A stretch of 64,000 nt of DNA from Blautia caecimuris (GCF_024622975.1 NZ_JANJZT010000011.1:37129-101128); one strand, 5' to 3'; numbered from the stretch's first letter, positions 44,505 to 54,628 are shown. Numbers and translations are program-made. The notes: generated by a model not told the origin, from the sequence alone.

Positions 44505-47500
44505 ATGAAGCAGATGAAACACATGAAACGAACAGAGCTTGCGGATCAGCGTACTGCAAACAGAAAAGTATTTGAAAACCAGGATCATTCCAGAACAGTA
44601 GAGATTTATCTGGAGCCCGTACACTACCAGGACAGAGGCGGAAACTGGAAGGAAATGGATGATACCCTTCAGGAAACAGAAACGCCGCAGAATTTACAGA
44701 GATTCCGTGAAAAAGAAATTTTTTCGGGAATGGATATGGAAAGCTCAGTGCAGGAAAATAAAATCCCGGGATTTCTGAACAGAAAAGGGGATCTGGAGAT
44801 TTTCCTGAACAAAAAAGCAGAACCGGCTTCCACAGTGTACCTGAGCCGAAAAGACAGCTTTCTTTCCTGGGGGCTGGAGGGAGGTACTTATGCAGAAGCC
44901 CGGAAACAGGAAAAAAGCGTAGTTTCTTATAAGGACATTTTTGACGGGGCAGAGCTTCGCTGCCGGATTCACGGGGAAGGAGTGAAGGAAGATCTGATTC
45001 TTCATAAACCGGAAGCGGTTTCCGATACTTACAGCTGTCTTTATCAGATGAAAAATCTTCGTCCTGTACTGCGCAACAATGTGGTTTCTTTTTTAGACAG
45101 GGAGGAACAGGAAGTGTTCTGTGTTCATGCGCCCTGCATGAAAGACGCCGGCGGCGAAAAATCAGAGGCAATCCGTCTGAGCCTTACAGAAACAGACACA
45201 GATGTGTGCAGGATCACATTTTTGCCGGATATGGAATGGCTGGGATCTGAGAACCGCTTGTTTCCGGTAGTCATTGATCCTGTAACAACTACCTCCAAAA
45301 AAGCTTCTGAGATCTATGACGCCCATGTGGATTCCTTATATGAGGAGGACAACTTCCAGAAAAGTATTATTCTGAAAAACAAGGGAGGCGATCAGGTACA
45401 GAGAAGCTTTGTAAGATTTGCGCTTCCGGAGATCAAAACAGGAGATATGGTCATCAATGCCAGACTGGTGCTTGTTTCACTGGCTGAGGACGGAAAAGAA
45501 CGTACTGTGGCAGTGCATAAGGTGCTTCATGCGTGGAACTCAGATTCCATTAACTGGTACAATAAGCCTCTTTATTCCGATACTGTGGAGGATATATGCA
45601 GATACAAAGGAGACCAGCAGAAATACATTACCCTGGATATTACCAGAATGGTAAAGGACTGGTATCAGAACGGCGGCAACTACGGACTGATGTTTAAAAA
45701 TGACAAAGAGCTTTCCGGATATACAGAATTTCTGTCCTCTGACTGCGACAACGGATTTCAGGATATGCGCCCCAGAATCGAGCTTTCCTATGTGAATTAT
45801 TCAGGTCTGGAGGCTTACTGGAGCTATCACAGCCAGGATGTGGGAAGAGCGGGAAATGTTCATGTAAATGACTATAACGGAAACCTGATCCTGATCCATG
45901 ATACCATGGCAACCGGCGGAAGCCGCGTACCCATGAGCCTTGCCCATGTATACAATTCCAATAACAGGCAGGTGAACCTGGGCTATGGATACGGATTTGC
46001 CCTCAGTTATCATCAGACTCTGAAAAAAGTAAAAATTGCAGGAACTGACTATTATCAGCACACAGACGGAGACGGAACCGTTCATTATTTTTACTATGAT
46101 TCCAAAAAATCCAAATGGCTGGAGGAAGGTGGTTCGGAATCCTATGTGACTATTCACGCAGATGCCAGTGAACAGCTTGTGATCCACGATAAGGAAAACA
46201 ATCAGCTGATGTTCCGAAATGGATATCTGGTAAAAGTAAAGGACAAAAATGGAAATACTCTAGTTGTTGCCTGGAATGAAGGAAGAGTCATCTCTGTTAC
46301 AGACGGCGCAGGCAGAAAGACAGTTCTTACTTATCTGAAAAACAGTCAGGGCAAGCTTACCTATCTTCATGAGATCACTTCACCTTCCGGTAAAAAGAAG
46401 CTGTTCGGGTACAACAATGGAGATCTGGTAAAAATCATTGATATTGACAATGAAACTGTAAATTATACATATGATAAAAATCATATGCTTACTTCCCTGA
46501 CGGATGTTGACGGATACCGTGTCAATTACGAATATTATACTTCCAGCCCTTATCGTGTAAAAAGAATCACAGAGTTCGGCGGGAATGTGAAAGGAAACAG
46601 TCTGACCCTGACTTACGGCTATAACAGCACAAAATTCACAGACAATAAAAAAAGAAGCGAAATCTATCGCTTTAACAACAGCGGAAACCTTCTGCACATT
46701 CATGACGGCTTTGGCCATGCTGCAAGCGCACGATTCAATACCAGCGGAAATCATGTGAACTGTCTGGAAAACGCCACAAAGCTTCAGACCAATGTAGTTC
46801 AGCTTTTGAAGGATCCGATCATTCAGGCAGCTAAGTCAGCATGGGGAAAGATTATCGGAACAGACGCATCAGGAACAGCATCTGTCAATACGGATCAGAA
46901 GCACTGCAAAGTAGGAACCAGATCCTTAAAAGCGGAGAGCAGTTCCCTGAAAGGGTATGTAAGCTGGGCTCAGGATGTAAAGCTGAAAGCAGGAATGACG
47001 TATACCTTTTCTATGTATGTAAAAACAGAAATGAAGCAGGCCGCAGAAGATGGAGGCGCAAGGCTGAGGATCAGATATATTGACAAAAATGGAAAATGGA
47101 TTTATCTGGACAGTGAAATTCTGAAAGAAACAACAGGCGGTTTCGTACGTCTTTACCGTACCTTTACTGTGCCCTCTGATTCTAAAGATCCTACAGTACG
47201 TGTATATCTTTATTTATATCATGCTGCAGGCGTGTTATACGGTGATATGGCTCAGCTGGAAACGGGAACAACTGTAAGCAGATGTAATCTGATCGACAAC
47301 GGGGACTTCCAGCTGGGAAGCACGGATTTTGAAAAGAAGGCATATTATGAAGATGGCCTGACATCAGTCGGATCTGAAAATGTAAGACCGGTAAACCGTG
47401 CTGTAACAGTAACGGCAGCAGGAACTTCGTATATTTATGACAGACCATCCCTGAATGGAAAAAAAGTCGCAAGTGTACAGAAATGGACACATCTTTATGC

Positions 47501-50500
47501 TTCTGTTTCCCTTCCAAATGAAAACAGCCAGTGGTACAGGGTGGAAAATGCAGAAGGAAAACGGGGATATTTTCCGGCAAGCAGAGCATTTGCATACCTT
47601 GGCGGAAATGATGGAGATAATTGTGGGGCAGTTGCGGTTACAGGAGCAATTTTGCGGGCTTCAGCTTCTGACAGTGGAGCTATTGTAGAAGAAGTGATAC
47701 CCAGAGGAACCAGTGTGGTAATCCGTTCCATTACAACAGATTCAAGAGGACAAAAATGGTACTATGTAGCCATGCAGATCGATAAAAAACGTTATTTTGG
47801 CTATATAAAAAGAGATCATGTGATCCGTCTCAGTGTAAATGCTCCTGTCTGCACCATGAAGCAGGAAGACAAAGTATTTGATACTCCATCGCTGACAGGA
47901 AAAGCAGTTATTACATTAAAAGCAGGTCAGAAAATTGCAGTGCGTGGAATTTGCCTGACAGGAAATCAGAAATGGTATGCAGTACAGCGCGGAAGAAATT
48001 TCTGTTTTCTGAATGCACGTTACTGCCAGCTGAATATGACAACAGAAGTTGATAAACGTGCGGTATCCATAGTTCCCGAAAGAGTAGGCGGGCTGGATAA
48101 ATATATATACCGTTTCATAGGCGATACTCAGGTAAATAAGCGTCTTACAAAACTCCTTGATCTCACAGGCAAAAAAGGAGACACTTACATGGTTAATGCC
48201 TGGGGTCGGGGAACCTGTCTTCCGGAAACAGATAATGATAAATACCGCCGCTTTGGCGTAGAAGTAGTTTTTGTAGGGGCAGACGGAAAAAATGACATTC
48301 ATTATACAAATTTCAGCCCGGATATTCTTGACTGGCAGTTCCTGGGTGACGTGTATGTGGCAAAACAGGATTACACCAGCATTAAGGTTTCCTATACTTA
48401 CTGCAGAAATGCCAACCTTGCATTTTTTGACGGACTTTCCCTGTACCGGGAAGAATTCGGACAGAGCTACACCTATGATGACAAAAACAATGTAATCTCT
48501 GCCGTGGATTCCCAGAAAAATGCAACAAAGTTTGAATATAATGAAAACAGCGACCTGACCGGGATCACGGATCCCAAGGGAAATAAATTTAAGTATGAGT
48601 ATGATAAAAAACATAACGTGACGAAAGGAACCTCCGCTATGGGCGTGGTGAACCGTCTGGTCTATGACGGAAACGGAAACATCACAAAAAGCGGTACTGT
48701 GCAGCCTGATGCTCAGGATAAAGGTATCTGGATCACAAGATCTTTTACCACAGACAAAAACCATGTGGCGTCTGTCACAGATGCAGAGGGCAACAGAACC
48801 CTGTATGACTGGAATGTGAAGTCAGATCTTCTTAATTCTCTGACAGACGGACAGGGCAACAGGCTGAGTTATAAGTATGATTCTGCAGACCGCATGACTT
48901 CCGTCTCTCAGGAAGTAACTGCAGGCGGAACAAAGCAGGTGGTAAAAAATACTTATAGCTATACAAAGGACAAACTGACGTCCATTGACCACAACGGCTT
49001 CCGCTATGGATTTGAATATGACGCTTTTGGAAACACAACAGCCGCATCCATTGCAGGCAGTCAGGTGGTACAGTATATTTATGAAAGTGGAAACGGAAAT
49101 CTCAGCAGGACTGTTTATGCAAATGGAAATGAGATCCGGTACACCTACGACAGTCAGGACCGGATGACAGAAAGCTATTTCAGAGAATCTTCCGGCGGAA
49201 CAGAGCAGAAGCTGAATACTTATACCTATGATAAAGAGGGAAATCTTTGCCGGGTTGTGAACCATATGGCAGGTAAAACCTATGATCTGGATTATGATTT
49301 CCTTGACCGCCTGATGCGTGTAAGAGATGAAAAAGGTTCTTTTTATGAGTATACTTACGATGCAACAAACCACATGACAAAACTGATCCACAAGGCAGGC
49401 GTTTCCCATACTACGACTCTTTATACTTATGATAAAGACGGCAGGGAACAGACCACAAAGGTACGCGGAGGCTATACAAAGACCAGCACTTACGATAAGC
49501 TGGGAAGGGCAGCAGGTGTAACTCTCAGCACCAAAAAGGCTTTTGCAGTAAAGGTGGCTTATCCGGCAGCAAACGGAAATCAGGAACATGCCATGCCGTC
49601 AGGTCTGACTGTGGGAGACAGAAAGCTTACCTATCAGTATGACAAAAACGGAAATATCACAAGGATCCAGGATCGCTCAGGCTCCGGCGCGGTAAAGACA
49701 GATACTTTCTGCTATGACGAGAGGAACCAGCTGATCCGTGAAGACAGCCAGACCCAGAATAAGACATTTGTCTACGAGTATGATCTGGGAGGAAATCTGA
49801 CTGAGGTGAAGGAGTATGCATATACCGCAGGAGAGCTTCCTGCTTTCCCGGAAAGAACAGAAACAGGATCTTATGCTTCTGTCTGGAAAGACCAGCTTGT
49901 GAACTGGAACGGCACAGCAATGACCTATGATGCAATCGGAAACATGCTGACCAGAGGAAATATTACTTACCGCTGGATTATGGGCAGAAAGCTTGCCGGG
50001 GTAAACAATGGAAAGAACATCCAGTATTTTTACGATCATACAGGCTCCAGAACAAAGAAAGTTGTAGATGGTACAGCTACCGAATACCGAATGGCAGGGG
50101 AACTTCTGGTATCAGAGATCACCAATGGACAGACCTTCTGGTACACTTATGATTCCAACGCAAACCTTGTTTCCATTATCATTGGAGGAAAGAACTACTT
50201 CTATGTAAGAAACCTCCAGAACGATATCATTGCTCTTATTGACGAGGATGGAAACACGGTGGTAAACTATACTTATGACAGCTGGGGTAAGATTCTAAGC
50301 ATTACCGGAAGCCTGAAGGACACCGTAGGCCAGCAGAACCCGTTCCGTTACAGAGGATACTACTACGACAAAGAAACAGGGATGTACTACCTGAAGAACC
50401 GGTATTATGATCCGGAGTTGAGAAGGTTTATCTGTGCGGATAAAACTGGAGTAGCCAAGGCATCTATGGAGACACTGCATAACCGAAATCTGTATGTATA

Positions 50501-51140
50501 CTGTGATGGAAATCCACTGACGCGAAGAGATGGTGACGGGGAACTGTGGATTTTAGCAGCAGTAACATTTGCTGCTGGTACAATAGCATCTGTTGCAAGT
50601 CAAATGAAATTAGATGGTAAGTCCTTTAAAGAAGTAAGTTGGATTTCCGCGGGAGTATCTGGGCTGACAACAACTATGGGACTATTTATTCCTCAAACAA
50701 AAATTTTGGCAGATAATTGGGGGATGATTCAAGCAGTAGTTGGTGCAGTTGGATCTTTTGCAAGCAGTTATATAGAAGATGAAGAGACTTTTGGAAGATC
50801 AGTTTATAATGCGGCAATAGATTTAGGGCTGAGTTTAGGTTTTGACAAATTAGGAGAAACACTAAAAATAAATGATTATTTGAAATTTTCGAGAGATCAT
50901 ACAAATAAAAAAATACAGATAAAAAAAGAATATTTGTCAGAATTTCGAAAAAAACCTCGTTTAGAAGAGGAGAATCGGCGATATGCAGGGGGCATGCTTA
51001 AAGCAACTATATGGACAGCAGGAAGTTATGCAGCAAGTACAATGATTTCTAATAAGATAAAAAGAGAGACGTATAGAACTCCTTCACGTACAAGCTTTAG
51101 AATGGTATTTATGGATGATACAATAGTTTATATGTATTAG
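44505..51140 (+). CDS. Giant Rhs/YD-repeat polymorphic toxin protein
   Basis: A 2211-residue protein. In order: a variable N terminus with no signal peptide; a DNRLRE domain (about 264-430); an Rhs N-terminal region with YD repeats (about 450-760); a carbohydrate-binding-like segment (about 777-925); about three SH3b-like modules (about 965-1180); many YD repeats of the form YTYDKxxx (about 1310-1880); the Rhs core with NPFRYRGYYYDKETGMYYL, RYYDPELRRFICAD and YCDGNPLTRRDG ending near residue 2006; then a unique, AT-richer and partly hydrophobic tip of about 205 residues ending FMDDTIVYMY. The tip should be the toxin; I do not recognise its fold. The start ATG 44505 has AAAGGAG nine bases upstream. 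Wall-binding SH3b and sugar-binding modules suggest display or contact with cell surfaces. Confidence 0.93.
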   Translation: MKQMKHMKRTELADQRTANRKVFENQDHSRTVEIYLEPVHYQDRGGNWKEMDDTLQETETPQNLQRFREKEIFSGMDMESSVQENKIPGFLNRKGDLEIFLNKKAEPASTVYLSRKDSFLSWGLEGGTYAEARKQEKSVVSYKDIFDGAELRCRIHGEGVKEDLILHKPEAVSDTYSCLYQMKNLRPVLRNNVVSFLDREEQEVFCVHAPCMKDAGGEKSEAIRLSLTETDTDVCRITFLPDMEWLGSENRLFPVVIDPVTTTSKKASEIYDAHVDSLYEEDNFQKSIILKNKGGDQVQRSFVRFALPEIKTGDMVINARLVLVSLAEDGKERTVAVHKVLHAWNSDSINWYNKPLYSDTVEDICRYKGDQQKYITLDITRMVKDWYQNGGNYGLMFKNDKELSGYTEFLSSDCDNGFQDMRPRIELSYVNYSGLEAYWSYHSQDVGRAGNVHVNDYNGNLILIHDTMATGGSRVPMSLAHVYNSNNRQVNLGYGYGFALSYHQTLKKVKIAGTDYYQHTDGDGTVHYFYYDSKKSKWLEEGGSESYVTIHADASEQLVIHDKENNQLMFRNGYLVKVKDKNGNTLVVAWNEGRVISVTDGAGRKTVLTYLKNSQGKLTYLHEITSPSGKKKLFGYNNGDLVKIIDIDNETVNYTYDKNHMLTSLTDVDGYRVNYEYYTSSPYRVKRITEFGGNVKGNSLTLTYGYNSTKFTDNKKRSEIYRFNNSGNLLHIHDGFGHAASARFNTSGNHVNCLENATKLQTNVVQLLKDPIIQAAKSAWGKIIGTDASGTASVNTDQKHCKVGTRSLKAESSSLKGYVSWAQDVKLKAGMTYTFSMYVKTEMKQAAEDGGARLRIRYIDKNGKWIYLDSEILKETTGGFVRLYRTFTVPSDSKDPTVRVYLYLYHAAGVLYGDMAQLETGTTVSRCNLIDNGDFQLGSTDFEKKAYYEDGLTSVGSENVRPVNRAVTVTAAGTSYIYDRPSLNGKKVASVQKWTHLYASVSLPNENSQWYRVENAEGKRGYFPASRAFAYLGGNDGDNCGAVAVTGAILRASASDSGAIVEEVIPRGTSVVIRSITTDSRGQKWYYVAMQIDKKRYFGYIKRDHVIRLSVNAPVCTMKQEDKVFDTPSLTGKAVITLKAGQKIAVRGICLTGNQKWYAVQRGRNFCFLNARYCQLNMTTEVDKRAVSIVPERVGGLDKYIYRFIGDTQVNKRLTKLLDLTGKKGDTYMVNAWGRGTCLPETDNDKYRRFGVEVVFVGADGKNDIHYTNFSPDILDWQFLGDVYVAKQDYTSIKVSYTYCRNANLAFFDGLSLYREEFGQSYTYDDKNNVISAVDSQKNATKFEYNENSDLTGITDPKGNKFKYEYDKKHNVTKGTSAMGVVNRLVYDGNGNITKSGTVQPDAQDKGIWITRSFTTDKNHVASVTDAEGNRTLYDWNVKSDLLNSLTDGQGNRLSYKYDSADRMTSVSQEVTAGGTKQVVKNTYSYTKDKLTSIDHNGFRYGFEYDAFGNTTAASIAGSQVVQYIYESGNGNLSRTVYANGNEIRYTYDSQDRMTESYFRESSGGTEQKLNTYTYDKEGNLCRVVNHMAGKTYDLDYDFLDRLMRVRDEKGSFYEYTYDATNHMTKLIHKAGVSHTTTLYTYDKDGREQTTKVRGGYTKTSTYDKLGRAAGVTLSTKKAFAVKVAYPAANGNQEHAMPSGLTVGDRKLTYQYDKNGNITRIQDRSGSGAVKTDTFCYDERNQLIREDSQTQNKTFVYEYDLGGNLTEVKEYAYTAGELPAFPERTETGSYASVWKDQLVNWNGTAMTYDAIGNMLTRGNITYRWIMGRKLAGVNNGKNIQYFYDHTGSRTKKVVDGTATEYRMAGELLVSEITNGQTFWYTYDSNANLVSIIIGGKNYFYVRNLQNDIIALIDEDGNTVVNYTYDSWGKILSITGSLKDTVGQQNPFRYRGYYYDKETGMYYLKNRYYDPELRRFICADKTGVAKASMETLHNRNLYVYCDGNPLTRRDGDGELWILAAVTFAAGTIASVASQMKLDGKSFKEVSWISAGVSGLTTTMGLFIPQTKILADNWGMIQAVVGAVGSFASSYIEDEETFGRSVYNAAIDLGLSLGFDKLGETLKINDYLKFSRDHTNKKIQIKKEYLSEFRKKPRLEEENRRYAGGMLKATIWTAGSYAASTMISNKIKRETYRTPSRTSFRMVFMDDTIVYMY

Positions 51141-51193
51141 AAATTGATATTGGCAGGGACAAAAACCTGCCAATATTAAAAAGGGGGATGGAG

Positions 51194-52390
51194 ATGAAAA
51201 AGCCAAGGTCAGTTACATACATATTTGTGTGGTTTGTAGTATATTTTATAAATTTAAATTTGGCAATGACATGGTTTGCATATGATGATAAGTATTACTT
51301 TTATTGTATAGGATGCATTTTGTCAGGTGTATATTTAAAGCCACAAATTGACAAAAATATAATAAATACTGACCGAGAATTAAGCTCTTATAATCCGTTA
51401 TATGTCAGAGGATATTTTAGGAAGGATGCAGAAAAATCGGAATATTGGTCGTTTCTAAAAGGGATATTTTATTGTCAAGTGGCTATTATTGTTTTTTGGG
51501 CAAGTATTTGGATTATTGTTTTTACTTATCAGTTCTGTCCTGTAGATTGGAGTGAGCGTGTTGTTATGCTTAGGATACCTACTATTGTTTCTTCGGATAT
51601 AGTGTTTAGGATGCCAGTGTTTTTTTATTCGAAACTTATGATCCACAGTATGGGGATATTGTTTTGGATCTGTAATATTATCTGGATAATAATTTTTAAT
51701 TATTATGGAAGACAATACTATAAAGACTTCAGTTATATGGAGGATTCACATGGAACCTGGATGCCGTTCCGATATATAGCAAAGCCTCATGGATTTGGTT
51801 ATTATCGACCTTTTGATTGCAATTATTACGTTCCTAAGGAGAAAATAAGAGGAAATTTGAGGGAAGCTACACAGAAGATGGGATATCAGTATACAAATAC
51901 TGTTAAAACATATGGTGGATATACAGACAGTTATCTTCGTGTAAAAAAAGGGGAATTACAGATATTTCAGGTAGTATATATACAAACCTACTCAGAAGAT
52001 ATTATGGAAAGACAAAACGATATTTTTGCAGATTTCTGGGGGCGATGTATTGAGAATAAGTATAAAACGGATAATGTTTCTTTGAGCTTTTTACTCTGTG
52101 TGGAACAGGGAAACCAGGAACTAGAAGAGAGATTTTGGAAAGTTTTATCTGTAAATCCACAAAAAAGGCGAAACCGTTTGGCTGCAGTACTTAGATTTGA
52201 GGGGATTTCTGATAATGGCAAGATATACTCTGGAAAACCGTCCCTAAGAGTTCTGGAGTGCTCTGGTATTATGAAACGAAAACGGAAAAAATATATAGAA
52301 ATGCGGGCAGATTTCCTTAAGTTAATGGGATTGAAGGAGTGTAACAATCATAGAAGTTATTGGGGATATGAGGATTCAGAGGAGTTATAA
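51194..52390 (+). CDS. Membrane protein, candidate immunity protein of the Rhs tip (paralogue A)
   Basis: Two hydrophobic segments lie near the N terminus, two more between residues about 95-175, then a soluble C-terminal half. It follows the rhs stop by 53 bases in the same direction, the usual place for an immunity gene. The motif NPLYVRGYFRK followed by LKGIFYCQ recurs in the proteins at 56353 (NPLYVKGCFRK, LKGYYFCQ) and 60342 (NPLFQYGYIAQ, LKGFYVLQ), so the three form one unnamed family. ATG 51194 is preferred for spacing from GGGGG; ATG 51188 is the alternative. Immunity to the membrane-like tip is inferred from position only. Confidence 0.7.
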   Translation: MKKPRSVTYIFVWFVVYFINLNLAMTWFAYDDKYYFYCIGCILSGVYLKPQIDKNIINTDRELSSYNPLYVRGYFRKDAEKSEYWSFLKGIFYCQVAIIVFWASIWIIVFTYQFCPVDWSERVVMLRIPTIVSSDIVFRMPVFFYSKLMIHSMGILFWICNIIWIIIFNYYGRQYYKDFSYMEDSHGTWMPFRYIAKPHGFGYYRPFDCNYYVPKEKIRGNLREATQKMGYQYTNTVKTYGGYTDSYLRVKKGELQIFQVVYIQTYSEDIMERQNDIFADFWGRCIENKYKTDNVSLSFLLCVEQGNQELEERFWKVLSVNPQKRRNRLAAVLRFEGISDNGKIYSGKPSLRVLECSGIMKRKRKKYIEMRADFLKLMGLKECNNHRSYWGYEDSEEL

Positions 52391-52421
52391 ATAGAATAAC
52401 ATTATTTGGGAGACAAAAGAA

Positions 52422-53090
52422 TTGAATTTTCAAAAGTTCGAAATGATAGTGGAAACGATAGCTCTTTTCTGGGTGATCTGCTGTGTTGTTATCTGGTTTA
52501 TTCACAGAAAAAAGAAGAAAGTCACAGCAGGAAAGCTAAAAAAGAGGATGATATGTGTTTCGATTATTGTTTTTGCAGGATATTTTATGTCAAATTTAGT
52601 CAAGTGTACCATATCTTTTGCCTCTCTGGAAAAAGCAGTTTCATTTTATGGAAATACAAAGCCTCAGGGACAACCGCTTATAGGAACAGAGACTGCCCTT
52701 GTTCCTCAACTTAATGACGGATTGGAATTAAGCATTTATCATAAAAAACAAAATAAATGGAAACTTCCCTGTTGGCTTTTAAATGAAGATTCAATACATA
52801 ATGATATAGATGAAAATACAAACAAATATATGGTTAGTGTAATATGGGAAGGAAACACAGATGGTCGATATATAATACTTTGGGAGACAAGGAGCCAGGA
52901 CTGCAAAAGGAGGAATGTAAGAGATTCAGAGAATAGCAGATTTACATATTTTAGTTCGAAACCAGTAGAAGGTGTAGTAAATAAATTTTATTACAGTTAT
53001 TTAAAAGATACGCCGTCAAATTATAAACTTTATATTGATGATTATGAGATAGAAGTAGGTTGGGAAAAGTTACTAAAAGATAATCAGTGA
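52422..53090 (+). CDS. Small membrane protein, tandem paralogue 1
   Basis: 222 residues, with helices at about 8-26 and 42-62, then a soluble domain. It begins with TTG at 52422, about nine bases after GGGAGA. The next gene (53193) is a clear paralogue: both open with a FQ+FE segment, share SLEKAxSFYGxT, PLIGxETAxVP, WxGNTDxxYIxLW and the ending YKLYIDDYEIEVxWxxLL. No family is recognised. It may be immunity-associated or a cell-envelope accessory of the toxin locus. Confidence 0.65.
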   Translation: MNFQKFEMIVETIALFWVICCVVIWFIHRKKKKVTAGKLKKRMICVSIIVFAGYFMSNLVKCTISFASLEKAVSFYGNTKPQGQPLIGTETALVPQLNDGLELSIYHKKQNKWKLPCWLLNEDSIHNDIDENTNKYMVSVIWEGNTDGRYIILWETRSQDCKRRNVRDSENSRFTYFSSKPVEGVVNKFYYSYLKDTPSNYKLYIDDYEIEVGWEKLLKDNQ

Positions 53091-53192
53091 AAAGGTCTGG
53101 AAAAGATTGTTCTTCTGGAATCTATAAGTAATAATGTGATTATTCTGACGTGAAAAGATATTTGAGAAATAAAAGAAAAGGAGATAAGGGAA

Positions 53193-53873
53193 TTGGACTT
53201 TCAGCGATTTGAAACGATAATCGGAAATATAATGTTTTTCTGGGTGGTCTGCTGCGCCGCTGTCTGGCTGATTAACAGAAAGAAGAAAAAGGCTGTAACA
53301 GGAAAGGTAAGAAAATGGATACTGTATATTTCTATTATTATGTTGGCATCATATTTTCTTACAAATATAGTCCGTAATACAATATCTTTTACTTCTCTGG
53401 AAAAAGCAATCTCATTTTATGGAAAGACGAATCAACAAGGACATCCGCTTATTGGAGAAGAGACAGCGTTTGTGCCTGAATCTGATGAGGGAATAATATA
53501 CGTGAACATTTATGAGAAAAGAAAAGATAAGTGGAAACTTCCCCAAGACTTCTTACTAGGTGGAAACGGAAATGCAGCAGGAAATTCAGCAATGGACAAA
53601 AATACTGCTGATTATAGAGCGGGTATTACATGGGATGGAAATACAGATAGTTGTTATATTTTCCTGTGGGATTCTACAGAGAATGGATGGAAAAAGAGAA
53701 ATGTTAAAGATTCAGAGAATAGTAATTTTATTTATTTTGAATCAAAACTGGGCAAAGGCTTAAATGTTAGCATATACTACTCTTATTTAAAAGAGGTACC
53801 TTCAGATTATAAACTTTACATTGATGATTATGAGATAGAAGTAGATTGGAGAGAATTGTTAGAAAACAGGTGA
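53193..53873 (+). CDS. Small membrane protein, tandem paralogue 2
   Basis: 226 residues, two N-terminal helices and a soluble domain, starting TTG at 53193 with AAGGAG nine bases upstream. It is homologous over its whole length to the gene just before it, so the pair arose by tandem duplication and then diverged. The remains of a third copy's start lie at 61620-61662. Tandem duplicated immunity-like genes with divergent sequence are common behind polymorphic toxins, but the function here is unknown. Confidence 0.65.
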   Translation: MDFQRFETIIGNIMFFWVVCCAAVWLINRKKKKAVTGKVRKWILYISIIMLASYFLTNIVRNTISFTSLEKAISFYGKTNQQGHPLIGEETAFVPESDEGIIYVNIYEKRKDKWKLPQDFLLGGNGNAAGNSAMDKNTADYRAGITWDGNTDSCYIFLWDSTENGWKKRNVKDSENSNFIYFESKLGKGLNVSIYYSYLKEVPSDYKLYIDDYEIEVDWRELLENR

Positions 53874-53885
53874 TAAATAGTAATC

Positions 53886-53911
53886 AGGAGGCGGTTCCCC
53901 TGCCGCTTCCT
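53886..53911 (+). repeat. Cassette-boundary hairpin, copy R1
   Basis: AGGAGGCGG pairs with CCGCTTCCT around TTCCCCTG and is followed by TTTTCTAT, so it can work as a terminator. The sequence continues with 60 bases shared with copies R3 and R4, leading into the holin gene. Confidence 0.8.
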
Positions 53912-53962
53912 TTTCTATACCCTTTTTTAAGGGGATTTCATGAGAAATGGAGGAAAGCAAGC

Positions 53963-54388
53963 ATGAAATACAAGATTTTTACAGTAATTGCCCTTCTAGG
54001 CAGTACGGTAGCGGAACTGTTTGGAGGCTGGGATACCGCGTTAAAGACATTATTGATCTTCATGGTTTTGGACTGGCTTACAGGCGGAATCATACTTCCG
54101 GCTGTGTTCCGTAAAAGTCCGAAATCGCCTAACGGAGCGTTGGAGAGCAGAGCCGGATGGAAAGGGCTTTGCAGGAAAGGAATGACTTTATTGTATGTCC
54201 TGATCGCAGCCCGTCTGGATATGGTTCTGGGAGTGGAATACATAAGAAATGCAGTGTGCATCGGATTTATTGCAAATGAGGTACTTTCTATTGTGGAGAA
54301 TGCAGGGATGATGGGAGTTCCTATGCCTTCCATGATAAAAAAGGCAGTAGATATATTAAAGGACACAGCAGAAAGTGGAGTGAGGTAG
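53963..54388 (+). CDS. Phage-type holin (toxin secretion/phage lysis holin family), copy 1
   Basis: 141 residues with three to four hydrophobic helices, including VAELFGGWDTALKTLLIFM and VLDWLTGGIILPAVF; the KSPKSPNGALESRAGWKGLCRKG segment is typical of the holin family that includes TcdE-like proteins of clostridial toxin loci. The start ATG 53963 has GGAGG nine bases upstream. No endolysin or other phage gene is near. The near-identical copy at 59431 differs by 10 bases, 8 of them silent, so the protein is under selection. In this setting it may help release the Rhs toxin; that is inference. Confidence 0.85.
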   Translation: MKYKIFTVIALLGSTVAELFGGWDTALKTLLIFMVLDWLTGGIILPAVFRKSPKSPNGALESRAGWKGLCRKGMTLLYVLIAARLDMVLGVEYIRNAVCIGFIANEVLSIVENAGMMGVPMPSMIKKAVDILKDTAESGVR

Positions 54389-54511
54389 TATGGAGGATAT
54401 ACCGAAGCTATAAAATCTGACAGAGGCATAGAAGGTAATTGGGAAAAGCAGAAAAAGAGATATCAGAACAAAAATTTTATAAATAAATATAGTTCAGTCC
54501 GTTTTATTGGG

Positions 54512-54564
54512 TTGACACAAACATATGTTTCTTATAAAATATATACAAACAAATGTTTGTATAT
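54512..54564 (+). promoter_or_regulatory. XRE-gene promoter with two palindromic operators
   Basis: TTGACA (54512-54517) and TAAAAT (54535-54540) are 17 bases apart. The spacer holds the perfect palindrome AAACATATGTTT (54519-54530). Immediately after the -10 is a second perfect palindrome with arms ATATACAAACA and TGTTTGTATAT and a two-base centre (54541-54564). Both fit autoregulation by the XRE protein. Confidence 0.75.
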
Positions 54565-54577
54565 CAGGAAGGAGGCT

Positions 54578-54613
54578 ATGGTTTATATTTTACTTTACAG
54601 AAGAAAAATCTGA
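54578..54613 (+). CDS. Possible 11-codon leader peptide before the XRE gene
   Basis: ATG at 54578 follows AGGAAGGAGG and encodes MVYILLYRRKI before a TGA, 16 bases upstream of the XRE start. The ribosome site is strong but the gap to the ATG is short. It may be a leader that couples translation, or just chance. Confidence 0.3.
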   Translation: MVYILLYRRKI

Positions 54614-54628
54614 AGGGGGTAACAGTTG

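Noticed and set aside
47916..49589. Long minus-strand open frames inside the rhs gene
   Set aside because: They mirror the repetitive YD-repeat coding strand; composition is abnormal and no ribosome sites fit.
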